Counted from the stretch's first letter, positions 43,068-52,163 are shown. The stretch: DNA of 64,000 bases from CALJFL01 sp047633055 (GCA_047633055.1 JBLIEI010000010.1:15382-79381); one strand, 5' to 3'. Notes: generated from the letters alone by a model not told the origin. Translations and numbers: made by a program.

Positions 43068-44708
43068 ATGAACGGTCTTATGATGGATCAACAACTTACG
43101 ATCACCTCAATCATGCGCCATGCGGAGCGGGTAAACGGCGACAAAGAGATCGTTTCGGTTACGCATGACAATCCGCGCCATCGCTATACCTACAAAGAGG
43201 CTTTTGTTCGCGCGCGGCAGTTAGCCAATATTATGGCCGGATGGGAGTTAACGCAGGGTGATCGCATAGCGACACTGGCGTGGAACGACTATCGCCATTT
43301 CGAAACCTATTACGCATCTGCCTGTAGCGGCTATGTCTGCCACACGGTCAATCCGCGATTATTTCCAGAGCAGATCACCTACATTATCAATCATGCCGAG
43401 GATGAATACGTTTTTCTGGACCCGGACTTTATGCCGTTGGTCGAGGCCATTAGCGACGCTTGTCCCGGGGTAAAAGGCTGGGTCGTTCTAACCGATACCG
43501 CTCATATGCCCGATACGACACTTGCCAATGTTCATTGTTACGAGACGTTGCTGGTAGGCGCCGCGACGGAGTTTGCATGGCCCGAGCTCGATGAAAGATC
43601 AGCTTGCGCTCTTTGCTATACCTCTGGCACCACCGGTAACCCCAAGGGTGTGCTGTACTCGCATCGTTCCACCATGATTCATGCTTATGCCAGCATGATG
43701 CCGGACGCTCTGGGTCTTTCTGCGCAGGATGTGGTACTGCCGATAGTGCCCATGTTTCACGTCAACGCCTGGGGCAACCCTTATGCCTGCCCGATGGCCG
43801 GTGCCAAACTGGTGTTTCCCGGTAACAAGATGGGCGACGGACCCACGCTGGCCGCCTTGATCAACGAGGAAAAAGTCACCATGTCGGCGGGTGTGCCTAC
43901 CGTATGGCTGGGTCTGTTGGCTTACCTGAAATCCAGCGGCAATCGCGTGGAGTCATTACAGCGCATCATTGTCGGCGGCGCTGCATGTCCTCTGTCGATT
44001 ATGGAAGATTTTGATACTTATGGGGTTGAGTCCAGAGTGGGTTGGGGAATGACAGAAATGAGCCCTCTCGGTACGGTCAATGCCAGTACTACCGCAGTCG
44101 ACAACTACGACCAGGAAGCTTTTGACAAAGTTCGTCTCAAAGCTGGGCGTACAATATTTGGTGTGGAGATGAAGATTGTCGATGACGTGGGTGCAGAGCT
44201 GCCCTGGGACGGAGTGGCGTTTGGATCTCTGAAAGTGAGGGGCCCCTGGATCTGTTCAAGCTATTATCAATCGGAAGAATCCGACGCTCATAGCGAGCCC
44301 GGTTGGTTTGAAACAGGTGATGTCGCCACCATTGATCCGGAAGGCTACATGGCCATCACCGACCGCACCAAAGATGTGATCAAGTCCGGCGGGGAGTGGA
44401 TATCGTCCATCGAAGTGGAAAATACGGCCATGGGCCATCCGGGCGTGGCAGAGGCTGCCGTTATTGGTCATTACCACCCACGATGGAGTGAACGACCGCT
44501 ACTGATAGTGGTGCGGTCCGGCGATGCAGCGGCGTTGACGCAGGAGGAGATGCTGGCCTTTTTTGAGGGTCGAATCGCCAAATGGTGGATTCCGGATGCC
44601 GTTGAGTTTGTCGACGAGCTACCGCACACGGCAACAGGGAAGGTACAAAAGGTGAAGTTACGGGAAGCGTTTAAGGATTACAGTTTTCCTGAGGCGCCCG
44701 CCCAGTAA
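43068..44708 (+). CDS. Fatty-acid/steroid-acid CoA ligase (AMP-forming)
   Basis: A 546-residue ANL-superfamily ligase. The P-loop is CYTSGTTGNPKGVLYSH, followed by the A5-type GWGMTEMSPLGTV, the ETGDVATIDPEGY motif and the catalytic Lys in TATGKVQKVKLRE. It resembles medium/long-chain acyl-CoA synthetases of the AlkK/FadD type. It is the first ligase of the steroid-type cluster and may activate a side-chain carboxylate. It ends 152 bp before the FadD3-like gene and its putative operators, so it could form its own unit. The substrate is uncertain. ATG codons at 43080 and 43083 are alternative starts. Confidence 0.9.
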   Translation: MNGLMMDQQLTITSIMRHAERVNGDKEIVSVTHDNPRHRYTYKEAFVRARQLANIMAGWELTQGDRIATLAWNDYRHFETYYASACSGYVCHTVNPRLFPEQITYIINHAEDEYVFLDPDFMPLVEAISDACPGVKGWVVLTDTAHMPDTTLANVHCYETLLVGAATEFAWPELDERSACALCYTSGTTGNPKGVLYSHRSTMIHAYASMMPDALGLSAQDVVLPIVPMFHVNAWGNPYACPMAGAKLVFPGNKMGDGPTLAALINEEKVTMSAGVPTVWLGLLAYLKSSGNRVESLQRIIVGGAACPLSIMEDFDTYGVESRVGWGMTEMSPLGTVNASTTAVDNYDQEAFDKVRLKAGRTIFGVEMKIVDDVGAELPWDGVAFGSLKVRGPWICSSYYQSEESDAHSEPGWFETGDVATIDPEGYMAITDRTKDVIKSGGEWISSIEVENTAMGHPGVAEAAVIGHYHPRWSERPLLIVVRSGDAAALTQEEMLAFFEGRIAKWWIPDAVEFVDELPHTATGKVQKVKLREAFKDYSFPEAPAQ

Positions 44709-44720
44709 GGCATTACCTGC

Positions 44721-44798
44721 CTGATGATCATCAGATTGGGCGGTATTACTATAAATAGTCGCACTATTCGTAGTTATTGGCGGTATATGCTACGAATA
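44721..44798. promoter_or_regulatory. Three palindromes: putative operator region of the CD-ring steroid operon
   Basis: In the 139 bp before the FadD3-type gene lie a perfect 14-bp palindrome CTGATGATCATCAG (44721-44734), ACTAT-aa-ATAGT (44748-44759), and a perfect 9-bp inverted repeat TATTCGTAG (44765-44773)/CTACGAATA (44790-44798) with a 16-bp spacer. The dense symmetry just upstream of an operon encoding two Lrp/AsnC regulators suggests their binding sites. None matches the mycobacterial KstR2 palindrome. Binding is inferred only. Confidence 0.5.
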
Positions 44799-44859
44799 AT
44801 TTTGCTTTGGCTGCCGTTGAGGGCCTAGTCTGGGGATCTGCTTTTACGTGGACCTCGCT

Positions 44860-46443
44860 ATGTCTGAATCGCCCGCTGATGCGACAACGCTGCCAGAATT
44901 GGTACGGTGCGCGGCGGCATGCTACGGCGCCAAAATTGCTGTTACTGATGGTGAAGTAAGCCTTAGCTTTATTGACCTGGAAGCTGCCAGGCGAAAATCT
45001 GCTGCAGCGTTTCTAGCGGCCGGCCTCGCTTCTGGCGATCGCATCGCCATCTGGGCTCCGAATATCTATCAGTGGATTATCGCGGCAGTAGGCGCTCAAA
45101 GTGTTGGCGGCGTATTGGTGCCCTTGAATACACGGCTCAAAGGACCCGAGGCAGCCTATATTTTAAGGACTAGCGGTGCCAGATTCCTGTTTACCGTCAG
45201 TGATTTTCTTGATGTCAGTTACCCAACCCTGCTGCATGATCAGGATTGCGGTGTTCTGGACACCATTGTCATGCTATCCGGGCATGCCAAGGACACAACC
45301 GCCTGGCAGTCCTTCCTCGATGGCGGTTCTGCCGTGGCAGAAAGTGAAATAGATGCCCGCGAAGCTGCGCTCTCCCCGGAAGATACACTGGATATACTTT
45401 TTACCTCCGGGACCACCGGTACCCCGAAGGGCGTGGTCACGCGCCACCGACAGAATATTCGTGTGTTTGCCGAGTGGAGCGCTACGGTCGGACTCAGGGC
45501 GGATGATAACTACCTGATCATTAATCCATTTTTTCATTCCTTTGGCTATAAGGCGGGGTGGCTGGCATCGATTATCCGCGGGGCGTGCATATTACCGGTT
45601 AAACATTTTGATCTCGACCGGGTGCTGGTACAAATAGCCAGAGACCGGGTGTCAATGATTCCTGGTCCACCCACGATATATCAGTCTTTGCTAGCGCACC
45701 CCGAGCGTGAAAAATACGATCTCAGTAGTTTACGGCTTGCAGTTACGGGCGCTGCGCCGGTGCCTGTTGCGCTGGTCAAGCAGATGAGAGAGGTCTTGGG
45801 ATTCGAGGTTGTGCTCACTGCATACGGGTTGACTGAGAGCTGTGGTGTGGTGTCTATGTGCCGGGCAGACGATAGTCCGGAGCGTATTTCCCAGTCGTCC
45901 GGAAAAGCAATGCATGGCATTGAAATGAAATGTGTCGACAGCGACGGTAATAGCGTGGACGCCGGTATCGCAGGTGAAATTTGGTGCCGTGGCTTCAATG
46001 TGATGGCGGGTTATCTGAACAATCCGCAGGCAACTGCAGAAACCATTACCGAAGAGGGTTGGCTGAAGACGGGCGATGTCGGTGTAATGGACGGCGATGG
46101 CTATGTGCAAATTACCGACCGGATTAAGGACATGTTTATTGTCGGTGGATTTAACTGCTATCCGGCAGAAATAGAGAATGCGCTGTGCAGTATGCCAGGC
46201 ATCGCTCGCGCCGCTGTCATTGGTGTATCCGATGAACGGATGGGGGAGGTGGCCCGGGCCTATCTGGTTGTCACTGCCGGAGCGACTCTGGACGAGCACA
46301 TGGTGATGGCATGGTGTCGTGACAATATGGCGAATTACAAAGTGCCAAGGTCTGTCGAATTTGTCACTGCCCTGCCAATGAACGCCAGTGGCAAAGTATT
46401 GAAGACTGAGCTGCGTGCGCAGGCCAGGGGTGAGAGCCGGTGA
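44860..46443 (+). CDS. fadD3: FadD3-type acyl-CoA ligase (indane-propionate:CoA ligase)
   Basis: An ANL-superfamily ligase of about 527 residues. Motifs are LFTSGTTGTPKGVVTRHRQN, TAYGLTESCGVVSM, LKTGDVGVMDGDGYVQI, DMFIVGGFNCYPAEIE and the Lys in NASGKVLKTELR. FadD3 activates the 3-(7a-methyl-1,5-dioxo-octahydroinden-4-yl)propanoate (HIP) left after steroid A/B-ring removal. The assignment rests on similarity of the family plus IpdA, IpdB, IpdC, EchA20 and IpdF types in the same operon. The start is uncertain: ATG 44860 (MSESPAD) or GTG 44848; neither has a strong ribosome site. Its stop overlaps the next start (GTGA). Confidence 0.82.
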   Translation: MSESPADATTLPELVRCAAACYGAKIAVTDGEVSLSFIDLEAARRKSAAAFLAAGLASGDRIAIWAPNIYQWIIAAVGAQSVGGVLVPLNTRLKGPEAAYILRTSGARFLFTVSDFLDVSYPTLLHDQDCGVLDTIVMLSGHAKDTTAWQSFLDGGSAVAESEIDAREAALSPEDTLDILFTSGTTGTPKGVVTRHRQNIRVFAEWSATVGLRADDNYLIINPFFHSFGYKAGWLASIIRGACILPVKHFDLDRVLVQIARDRVSMIPGPPTIYQSLLAHPEREKYDLSSLRLAVTGAAPVPVALVKQMREVLGFEVVLTAYGLTESCGVVSMCRADDSPERISQSSGKAMHGIEMKCVDSDGNSVDAGIAGEIWCRGFNVMAGYLNNPQATAETITEEGWLKTGDVGVMDGDGYVQITDRIKDMFIVGGFNCYPAEIENALCSMPGIARAAVIGVSDERMGEVARAYLVVTAGATLDEHMVMAWCRDNMANYKVPRSVEFVTALPMNASGKVLKTELRAQARGESR

Positions 46444-46943
46444 ATCACTTAGCCGATGTGACCGGTGCAGATAACTTCCCTGTTGACCTTGATGAGATCG
46501 ATAAGGGCGTTATTCGACTGCTGCGGTCAGATGGCCGTATGCCTTATCGCGCCATCGCTCGGGAACTGGCTATTACCGAGTCGACGGTGCGTGCTCGCGT
46601 GCGTCGTCTGGAGGAATCCAACACGATGCGCGTCGTTGCGGTCACCGACATAGAGGCTGCGGGCTACGGTATGTTGCTGGCGGTGGGTGTTCAGGTTGAA
46701 GGACGCTCACCGGAGGAAGTGGCCAAAGATTTGGCCGCCGTGCCCGAGGTGTTTTCGGTAAATGTTGCTACTGGCGCTCAGGACATAGAAATTTTGGTGG
46801 TGGCGGAAGACCCGCCGGCGCTGAATACGCTGCTTGCTAATACGTTGGCAAGGGTCGCCGGGGTGAAGCGATTGACGCCGGCGCTGGCGGTGAATGTACT
46901 CAAGAATCAACCTGACTGGGTGCCATTTCATGAGCCGGCGTAG
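46440..46943 (+). CDS. Lrp/AsnC-family regulator, first of a pair
   Basis: A 167-residue regulator. The winged helix-turn-helix at about 18-65 has LDEIDKGVIRLLRSDGR and ITESTVRARVRRL. The RAM-type ligand domain (about 75-155) follows, with a beta-alpha-beta pattern and the GAQDIEILV segment. Start GTG 46440 overlaps the ligase stop by GTGA, and its 3' end overlaps the second regulator gene by 14 bp, so both are co-translated with the catabolic genes. Lrp/AsnC proteins form octamers or mixed oligomers and bind effectors such as amino acids. An acyl-CoA or HIP-type effector is inferred from context. Confidence 0.92.
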   Translation: MNHLADVTGADNFPVDLDEIDKGVIRLLRSDGRMPYRAIARELAITESTVRARVRRLEESNTMRVVAVTDIEAAGYGMLLAVGVQVEGRSPEEVAKDLAAVPEVFSVNVATGAQDIEILVVAEDPPALNTLLANTLARVAGVKRLTPALAVNVLKNQPDWVPFHEPA

Positions 46944-47397
46944 ACTCGACGAAATTGATACGGCAATCGTTGCTGTACTTGCCAAAGATGCCCGCACCAG
47001 TAACGGCCAGGTGGCAAGCGTGGTAGGCGTCACTGAAGGTACGGTGAGGGCGCGCATCAAGCGCATGGAGCGGGAAAAGCAGGTTCGCATAACGGCGGTC
47101 ACCAATATCGACCGCTTTCAGGATGCAATTCTGGCCTACATCTGGATTGAGGTAGAGCGTAGCGATCAAGCTCAAGCGGTGGCGAAGACTTTAGCCGGTG
47201 TGCAGGAGCTGGGATTCGTGGCTGTGATGCTAGGGCGTGCGGATATTTTAGCCATCACCATGGTACGCAGCACCGAGCATCTTGCAGAATTTATTCACCA
47301 TCGAATCAATAGTGTACCGGGGGTCCGTAGAAGCGACAGCACTCTGGGCGTTAATTTTGTGAAACACGACTACCGCATGGCGCGAATAGTAAGTTAG
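46930..47397 (+). CDS. Lrp/AsnC-family regulator, second of a pair
   Basis: A 155-residue Lrp/AsnC protein starting MSRRRLDEIDTAIVAVL. The helix-turn-helix includes SVVGVTEGTVRARIKRM and the ligand domain includes GFVAVMLGRADILAITMV and a conserved C-terminal GVNFVKHDYRMARI. It is clearly paralogous to the preceding gene, from which it differs at many positions, so the duplication is not recent. ATG 46930 is chosen because upstream codons of the open frame belong to the previous gene. The 14-bp overlap implies stoichiometric synthesis, and a hetero-oligomeric regulator is plausible. Confidence 0.92.
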   Translation: MSRRRLDEIDTAIVAVLAKDARTSNGQVASVVGVTEGTVRARIKRMEREKQVRITAVTNIDRFQDAILAYIWIEVERSDQAQAVAKTLAGVQELGFVAVMLGRADILAITMVRSTEHLAEFIHHRINSVPGVRRSDSTLGVNFVKHDYRMARIVS

Positions 47398-47428
47398 TGC
47401 GGATTGTTAATTCGCGTAGGAGAAGGTG

Positions 47429-48304
47429 ATGGACAAGAGAATGACGGCTACTGAAGTAGTAGCGCAGTTAGAGAACGGAATGACCCTTGGCATTGGTGGG
47501 TGGGGGCCGCGCCGTAAGCCGATGGCGCTGATCCGGGAAATTCTGCGTTCTGATCTCGAAGATCTTACCGTCGTGGCCTATGGCGGCGCAGATGTGGGGA
47601 TGCTGTGTGCAGCGGGTAAAGTACGTAAAGTGGTTTTCGCTTTTGTGTCCCTCGATTTTATTCCGTTGGAACCCCACTTCCGCAGTGCCCGTCAGACTGG
47701 CACCATCCAGGTGATGGAAATTGATGAAGGCATGATGCTTTTGGGCTTGCGTGCCGCGTCTTGGGGCTTACCCTTCATTCCAACCCAGGTAGGTTTGGGT
47801 ACTGACATAGTGGCCAAAAACCCGGACATTAAAGTGGTTGATAGCCCCTATGACGAGAAAGAGTGGGTGGCAATGCCCGCGTTGAAACTGGATGCCTCAC
47901 TCCTTCACGTCGATCGTGCGGACCAGCGCGGTGTCTGTCAGATCGCTGGACCAGACCACTATATGGATGACTGGTTTGCCCGGGCAGCCCAGAAAACCTA
48001 TGTGTCCTGCGATGAGTTGGTTGAGAGCCGTTATTTTAATGATCCGAGCCAGGCTCGTATGGTGCACTGGGAGCGGGCTGCAACGACCGGGGTGGTCGTT
48101 ATCCCCGGGGGTGCGCATCCCAGCTCCTGCAATCCTTTGTACGGTTTCGATGTGCCACATCTCAAAGCGTACTGTGCCTCGGCAAAGGACGAGGCCGGAT
48201 TTAACGGATACCTTGAGCGATTCCTGGGGAGCAACGAGCAGGAGTATCAGGAAAATGTGGGTGGCCTCGAGGCAATCCGGTCTATTCAATTGCCAGTGTA
48301 TTGA
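47429..48304 (+). CDS. ipdA: IpdA-type subunit of steroid ring-C hydrolase (CoA-transferase fold)
   Basis: A 291-residue CoA-transferase family I alpha-like protein with GIGGWGPRRKPMALIREILRS near the front. In mycobacteria and Rhodococcus IpdA pairs with IpdB and opens the last steroid ring (ring C) of COCHEA-CoA by a retro-Claisen-type hydrolysis rather than CoA transfer. Glutamates in IQVMEIDEGMM (about residues 92-102) are in the region where the family has its catalytic Glu. ATG 47429 has a TAGGAGAAGG site upstream. The ipdB-type gene follows with a 20-bp gap. Confidence 0.85.
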   Translation: MDKRMTATEVVAQLENGMTLGIGGWGPRRKPMALIREILRSDLEDLTVVAYGGADVGMLCAAGKVRKVVFAFVSLDFIPLEPHFRSARQTGTIQVMEIDEGMMLLGLRAASWGLPFIPTQVGLGTDIVAKNPDIKVVDSPYDEKEWVAMPALKLDASLLHVDRADQRGVCQIAGPDHYMDDWFARAAQKTYVSCDELVESRYFNDPSQARMVHWERAATTGVVVIPGGAHPSSCNPLYGFDVPHLKAYCASAKDEAGFNGYLERFLGSNEQEYQENVGGLEAIRSIQLPVY

Positions 48305-48324
48305 GTCAAGAAGAGGACGAGCAG

Positions 48325-49125
48325 ATGACAACAGTAACAACCTACACGCTGGCGGAGTTGTGCATAGTCGCCGCTAGCGAGGCATTTCGCGATGACGGCG
48401 AGGTACTGGCCAGCGGAATTGGCGTCATTCCCCGTTTGGCAGCCAGTCTGGCGATGAAAACTTTTAGCCCCGATCTGATGATGACAGACTCTGAAGCGTA
48501 TATGCTCAGCCAGCCAAATCCCCTTGGTTCACGGGCCGCCGACTTTGTTCAGGCTAATGAAAGCTGGATGGGCTTTTCTCGCATTTTTGACAACGTCTGG
48601 AGCGGCCGCCGCCACGCGATGCTGGGCCCCACCCAAATTGATAAGTTTGGTCAGTCAAATACCTCGGCCCTGGGCGGCAGCTACGACAAGCCCAAGGTGA
48701 TGATGCTTGGCGCGCGAGGATTCCCGGGAAATTCGATCTCTCACCCCAACAGCTTTTTCGTGCCATCCCACAACACCCGAGTATTTATGGACGGTGAGTG
48801 TGACTTTGTGTCGTCCGTTGGCTATAACCCGCAGCGGCTACCCAAAGGGCACTTGCTTGACGATATCGAGATCCGCCGTGTTATTACCGATCTGTGTGTC
48901 ATGGACTTTGACGGGCCCGATCACCAGATTCGCCTCTGTTCACTGCACCCGGGAGTGAGCGCGTCGCAAGTGCAGGAGAATACTGCGTATCCCGTGTACC
49001 TCCCGCAGGATGTGCCGGTAACTGCTGCACCTACCGCCGAGCAGCTGGACATTATCGCAGCGCTTGACCCGCACAATGTCAGGGCACTGCAGATTAAAGA
49101 CAACCCGCCCGGGGGCAGGTCCTGA
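48325..49125 (+). CDS. ipdB: IpdB-type subunit of steroid ring-C hydrolase (CoA-transferase fold)
   Basis: A 266-residue CoA-transferase beta-like partner of the upstream protein. It has EVLASGIGVIPRLAASLAM and a motif-rich middle (LMMTDSEAYML, PTQIDKFGQSNTSALG, GARGFPGNSISH) matching the steroid ring-cleaving hydrolase group rather than classical acetoacetate CoA-transferases. ATG 48325 has AGAGGA 7 bp upstream; a TTG at 48301, overlapping ipdA, is a weaker option. With IpdA it forms the catalytic heterotetramer in the cytoplasm. Assignment relies on family resemblance and the pairing. Confidence 0.85.
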   Translation: MTTVTTYTLAELCIVAASEAFRDDGEVLASGIGVIPRLAASLAMKTFSPDLMMTDSEAYMLSQPNPLGSRAADFVQANESWMGFSRIFDNVWSGRRHAMLGPTQIDKFGQSNTSALGGSYDKPKVMMLGARGFPGNSISHPNSFFVPSHNTRVFMDGECDFVSSVGYNPQRLPKGHLLDDIEIRRVITDLCVMDFDGPDHQIRLCSLHPGVSASQVQENTAYPVYLPQDVPVTAAPTAEQLDIIAALDPHNVRALQIKDNPPGGRS

Positions 49126-49136
49126 GGGCTTATAAA

Positions 49137-50201
49137 ATGCTCGAAACACGTCTGACAGAAAAGCTCGGATGCCGGTATCCCATCGTGCAAACAGCGATGG
49201 GTTGGGTCTCAGACCCGAGGCTGGTGGCGGGCAGCTGCAATGCGGGAGCCTTTGGGTTTTTGGCTGGCGCCACTATTCCTGCTAATGAAATGGAACAGAA
49301 TATCCTGCAAGTGAAGGCGCTTACCGATAAGCCTTTTGGGGTCAATTTCCATATGTATCAGCCCAACGCGGCCGACATTGTCGACCTGGTTATTCGCCAC
49401 GGCGTGCGGGCAGTCAGTTATTCACGCTCACCCGGCCCTGAGTTTATTTCTCGCTTGAAAGCCGTGGGGGTCATTTGCATGCCTACGGTTGGCTTGCCCA
49501 AACATGCGATTAAAGCCGTCGAACTGGGCGCTGATATTGTCACCGTACAAGGCGGTGAGGGCGGCGGCCATACCGGTGCAATTCCAACGACACTGTTAAT
49601 TCCCCAGGTCATTGCAGCCGTGGGAGATAAGGTTCCGGTGGTTGCTGCCGGTGGTTTTAAGGACGGTCGCGGATTGACTGCGGCACTCGCCTGGGGCGCA
49701 GACGGTATCGCGATGGGAACGCGGTTTCTGATGACTGACGAAAGCCCGGTGCCCGCGGCGACACTGCAGCGCTACCTGGATTGCAATAACCCGGGAAGCA
49801 TCATTGTGTCCAGGGCCATGGATGGCTTGCCGCAACGGATGATTAGCACCGAATTACTGATCGAACTGGAAAAAGCCGGCGCCCTGCGCAAGCTGATAAT
49901 TGCTCTGCGCAATGGCCTGGCCTTCCGTAAGCATACAGGTGCGACCTTGCTCAGCTTGCTGAAATCAGCGGTGGCGATGGGTAAAGACGATGATATGACG
50001 GCGGCACAGGCCATTATGTCAGCTAATGCTCCGATGATTATTCAAAAGGCGATGGTAGACGGTGAGCCCTCTCTGGGCGTACTACCCAGCGGCCAGGTTG
50101 CGGGCGTGATCGATGAGTTGCTGAGCTGCCGGGAGCTGGTTGACCGCATTGTATTGGAAGCCGAGACGACCCTGACTGAATTGTCCAGGCGCACGATTTA
50201 A
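49137..50201 (+). CDS. ipdC: IpdC-type flavin oxidoreductase (nitronate monooxygenase fold)
   Basis: A 354-residue TIM-barrel FMN protein: YPIVQTAMGWVSDPRLVAG at the N-terminus, QGGEGGGHTG and AAGGFKDGRGLTAALAWGADG in the second half, as in the nitronate monooxygenase/enoyl reductase superfamily. IpdC in mycobacteria (ScdK in Comamonas) acts on the indane-CoA intermediates before ring D is opened. The gene order after ipdA-ipdB and before echA20 supports the call. The start is ATG 49137, 11 bp after ipdB. Confidence 0.82.
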   Translation: MLETRLTEKLGCRYPIVQTAMGWVSDPRLVAGSCNAGAFGFLAGATIPANEMEQNILQVKALTDKPFGVNFHMYQPNAADIVDLVIRHGVRAVSYSRSPGPEFISRLKAVGVICMPTVGLPKHAIKAVELGADIVTVQGGEGGGHTGAIPTTLLIPQVIAAVGDKVPVVAAGGFKDGRGLTAALAWGADGIAMGTRFLMTDESPVPAATLQRYLDCNNPGSIIVSRAMDGLPQRMISTELLIELEKAGALRKLIIALRNGLAFRKHTGATLLSLLKSAVAMGKDDDMTAAQAIMSANAPMIIQKAMVDGEPSLGVLPSGQVAGVIDELLSCRELVDRIVLEAETTLTELSRRTI

Positions 50202-50237
50202 CGATGAAATATTATCCGATGTTGACTGGTGGAAAGA

Positions 50238-50999
50238 ATGAAAAAGCCCTTTAAAACAACGATTGAAAACGGAATTGCCGAACTGATTTTGGATCACCCG
50301 CCGGTTAACGCGTTTGATTCCGCTGGATGGTTTGCTATAGCCCATGAAATTGATGCGCTTGGCGTTAACAATGACGTGCGCGTGATCATCGTCGCTGCGA
50401 ACGGCAAGGGATTTTGTGCCGGGGTCGATATCAAAGAGCTGGCGGCGAAGCCAGGCAAAATTGTTGATGTGAACAAGGGTAACTACGAAACCTTTCGCGC
50501 TATTCATCGCAATCCGAAGCCGGTGATCATGGCACTACACAGTTTTGTCCTTGGGGGCGGTATCGGTATGGCGGGCGCTGCAGATATCATTCTGGCGTCG
50601 GATTGTACCCGCTTTGGTGTCCCCGAAATTGATCGTGGCGCGATGGGCGGCGGCGCTCATCTGCAGCGCATGTTCCCGGTACAGAAAGTGCGCTACATGT
50701 ATTTTACCGGAGAGTTTATCGATGCTCAGGAAGCCTATCGCCTGGGCGCGGTCGAGCGTGTAGTGCCTCGGGATGAATTATTACCCACTGCGCGCCAAAT
50801 GGCTGCAAAGATCGCCGAAAAATCTCCGGCGATGGTGAAACTTGCCAAAGAGGCATTGTCTGGAATAGAGGATGGCTCCCTGGAAGACAAATATCGGTGG
50901 GAGCAGGGTTTCACGCTAGAAGCTTACACCCTGGGTGACTCTCAGGAAACGCGTGATGCGTTTGTTGAAAAGCGCGATACAGACTTCGGGGGCAACTGA
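50238..50999 (+). CDS. echA20: EchA20-type crotonase (steroid ring-D hydrolase)
   Basis: A 253-residue crotonase-fold protein with oxyanion segments FCAGVDIKEL and FVLGGGIGMAGAADI and the segment FGVPEIDRGAMGGGAHLQR. EchA20 hydrolyses ring D of the dioxo-indane-CoA intermediate to give COCHEA-CoA, the substrate of IpdA with IpdB. ATG 50238 (MKKPFKTT) is preferred, with GGTGGAAAG before it, over GTG 50229. The stop is immediately adjacent to the next start. Ordinary enoyl-CoA hydratase remains the alternative; the cluster context decides. Confidence 0.8.
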   Translation: MKKPFKTTIENGIAELILDHPPVNAFDSAGWFAIAHEIDALGVNNDVRVIIVAANGKGFCAGVDIKELAAKPGKIVDVNKGNYETFRAIHRNPKPVIMALHSFVLGGGIGMAGAADIILASDCTRFGVPEIDRGAMGGGAHLQRMFPVQKVRYMYFTGEFIDAQEAYRLGAVERVVPRDELLPTARQMAAKIAEKSPAMVKLAKEALSGIEDGSLEDKYRWEQGFTLEAYTLGDSQETRDAFVEKRDTDFGGN

Positions 51000-52163
51000 A
51001 TGAACCTCGCTTATACCCGTTCGCAGCGAGAGTTCCGGCAGGAAATCAGTCAATGGCTGGCCGCGAATGTGCCCGAGCAACCGCTGCCCAGTTTTGATAC
51101 CGAGTTGGGCTTTCAGCAGCACAGAGAATGGGAGGCGACTCTCAACGCAGGTCGCTGGGGCATGGTGACTTGGCCAGAAGCACTCGGTGGTCGGGGTTGC
51201 GACCTCATCGAATGGTTAATTTTCGAGGAGGAATATTACCGTGCCGGTGCCCCCCTGCGTGTCAACCAGAACGGCATTTTTCTGTTGGGTCCTACCTTGA
51301 TGGAGTACGGCACAAAAGAACAGAAAGCCACGATACTGCCAAAAATGGCGAATGGCGAAGAGGTTTGGGCCCAGGGCTGGTCTGAACCGAACGCGGGATC
51401 TGACATGGCGGCAATTCGTGCAACGGCCCGCCTGGCCGGCGATAAATATATCGTCAACGGGCAGAAAATATGGTCCACCCGTGCAGTCTGGGCGGACTGG
51501 GTGTTTGGCATGTTTCGCACAGACCCTGACTCCGAACGCCATCGCGGTCTGAGTTTTATCTTGATCCCCCTGAACACACCGGGTGTCACGGTGAGGCCAA
51601 TTCACCAACTCAACGGCCTGCCAGGCTTTGCCGAAATATTCTTCGATGAGGTTGAGGTGGCGGTCGAAAATCGTCTGGGCGATGAAGGCGCGGGTTGGAG
51701 CGTGGCTATGGCAACCGCAGGTTTTGAGCGAGGTTTGATGCTGCGATCGCCGGCACGTTTTCAGGAAACAGCACGGCGTTTGATCGAGCTGTATAAGGCG
51801 AATCAAAGCGAGGCGGACCGCGATCCCGGAGTCAGGGACGCTGTTATTCGAGCCTATCTCGACGCCGAGAGCTATTGCCTTACTACGTATGAGACTGCGT
51901 GCCGTCTTGCCCAAGGCGGTAAAATCGGCCCCGAATCCTCCACCAACAAGATATTTTGGTCAGAGTTGGATCAGACCATGCACGCAACGGCGATGAGCAT
52001 TTTGGGGGCGCGGGCAGAGCTGCTACCTCATGCACCAGCGGCCCAGGGTGTGGGCCACTGGTTGGATGGTTTTCTGTTTGCACAGTCTGGCCCCATCTAC
52101 GCGGGCACCAATGAAATCCAACGCAACATTGTTGCTGAAAGAATGTTGGGAATGCCGAGGTAA
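51000..52163 (+). CDS. Acyl-CoA dehydrogenase, catalytic-type subunit (IpdE1/FadE30-like)
   Basis: A 387-residue acyl-CoA dehydrogenase starting directly at the echA20 stop. The middle domain has WAQGWSEPNAGSDMA and NGQKIWSTRAVWADW. The catalytic Glu is in GFERG, and IYAGTNEIQRNIVAERMLG closes the C-terminus. The RxxFGxxIxxxQ FAD contact is absent and is supplied by the next gene, 2 bp downstream. Size and motifs match the larger subunit of the heterotetrameric IpdE1-IpdE2 enzyme, which desaturates the indane propionyl-CoA side chain. The exact subunit identity is inferred. Confidence 0.88.
   Translation: MNLAYTRSQREFRQEISQWLAANVPEQPLPSFDTELGFQQHREWEATLNAGRWGMVTWPEALGGRGCDLIEWLIFEEEYYRAGAPLRVNQNGIFLLGPTLMEYGTKEQKATILPKMANGEEVWAQGWSEPNAGSDMAAIRATARLAGDKYIVNGQKIWSTRAVWADWVFGMFRTDPDSERHRGLSFILIPLNTPGVTVRPIHQLNGLPGFAEIFFDEVEVAVENRLGDEGAGWSVAMATAGFERGLMLRSPARFQETARRLIELYKANQSEADRDPGVRDAVIRAYLDAESYCLTTYETACRLAQGGKIGPESSTNKIFWSELDQTMHATAMSILGARAELLPHAPAAQGVGHWLDGFLFAQSGPIYAGTNEIQRNIVAERMLGMPR

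Noticed and set aside
44721..44734. CTGATGATCATCAG as terminator of the CoA-ligase gene
   Set aside because: No T-rich run follows it; it fits an operator better.
51216..51914. 232-codon minus-strand frame opposite the acyl-CoA dehydrogenase gene
   Set aside because: It is a shadow of a strongly conserved dehydrogenase gene and shows no family motif of its own.
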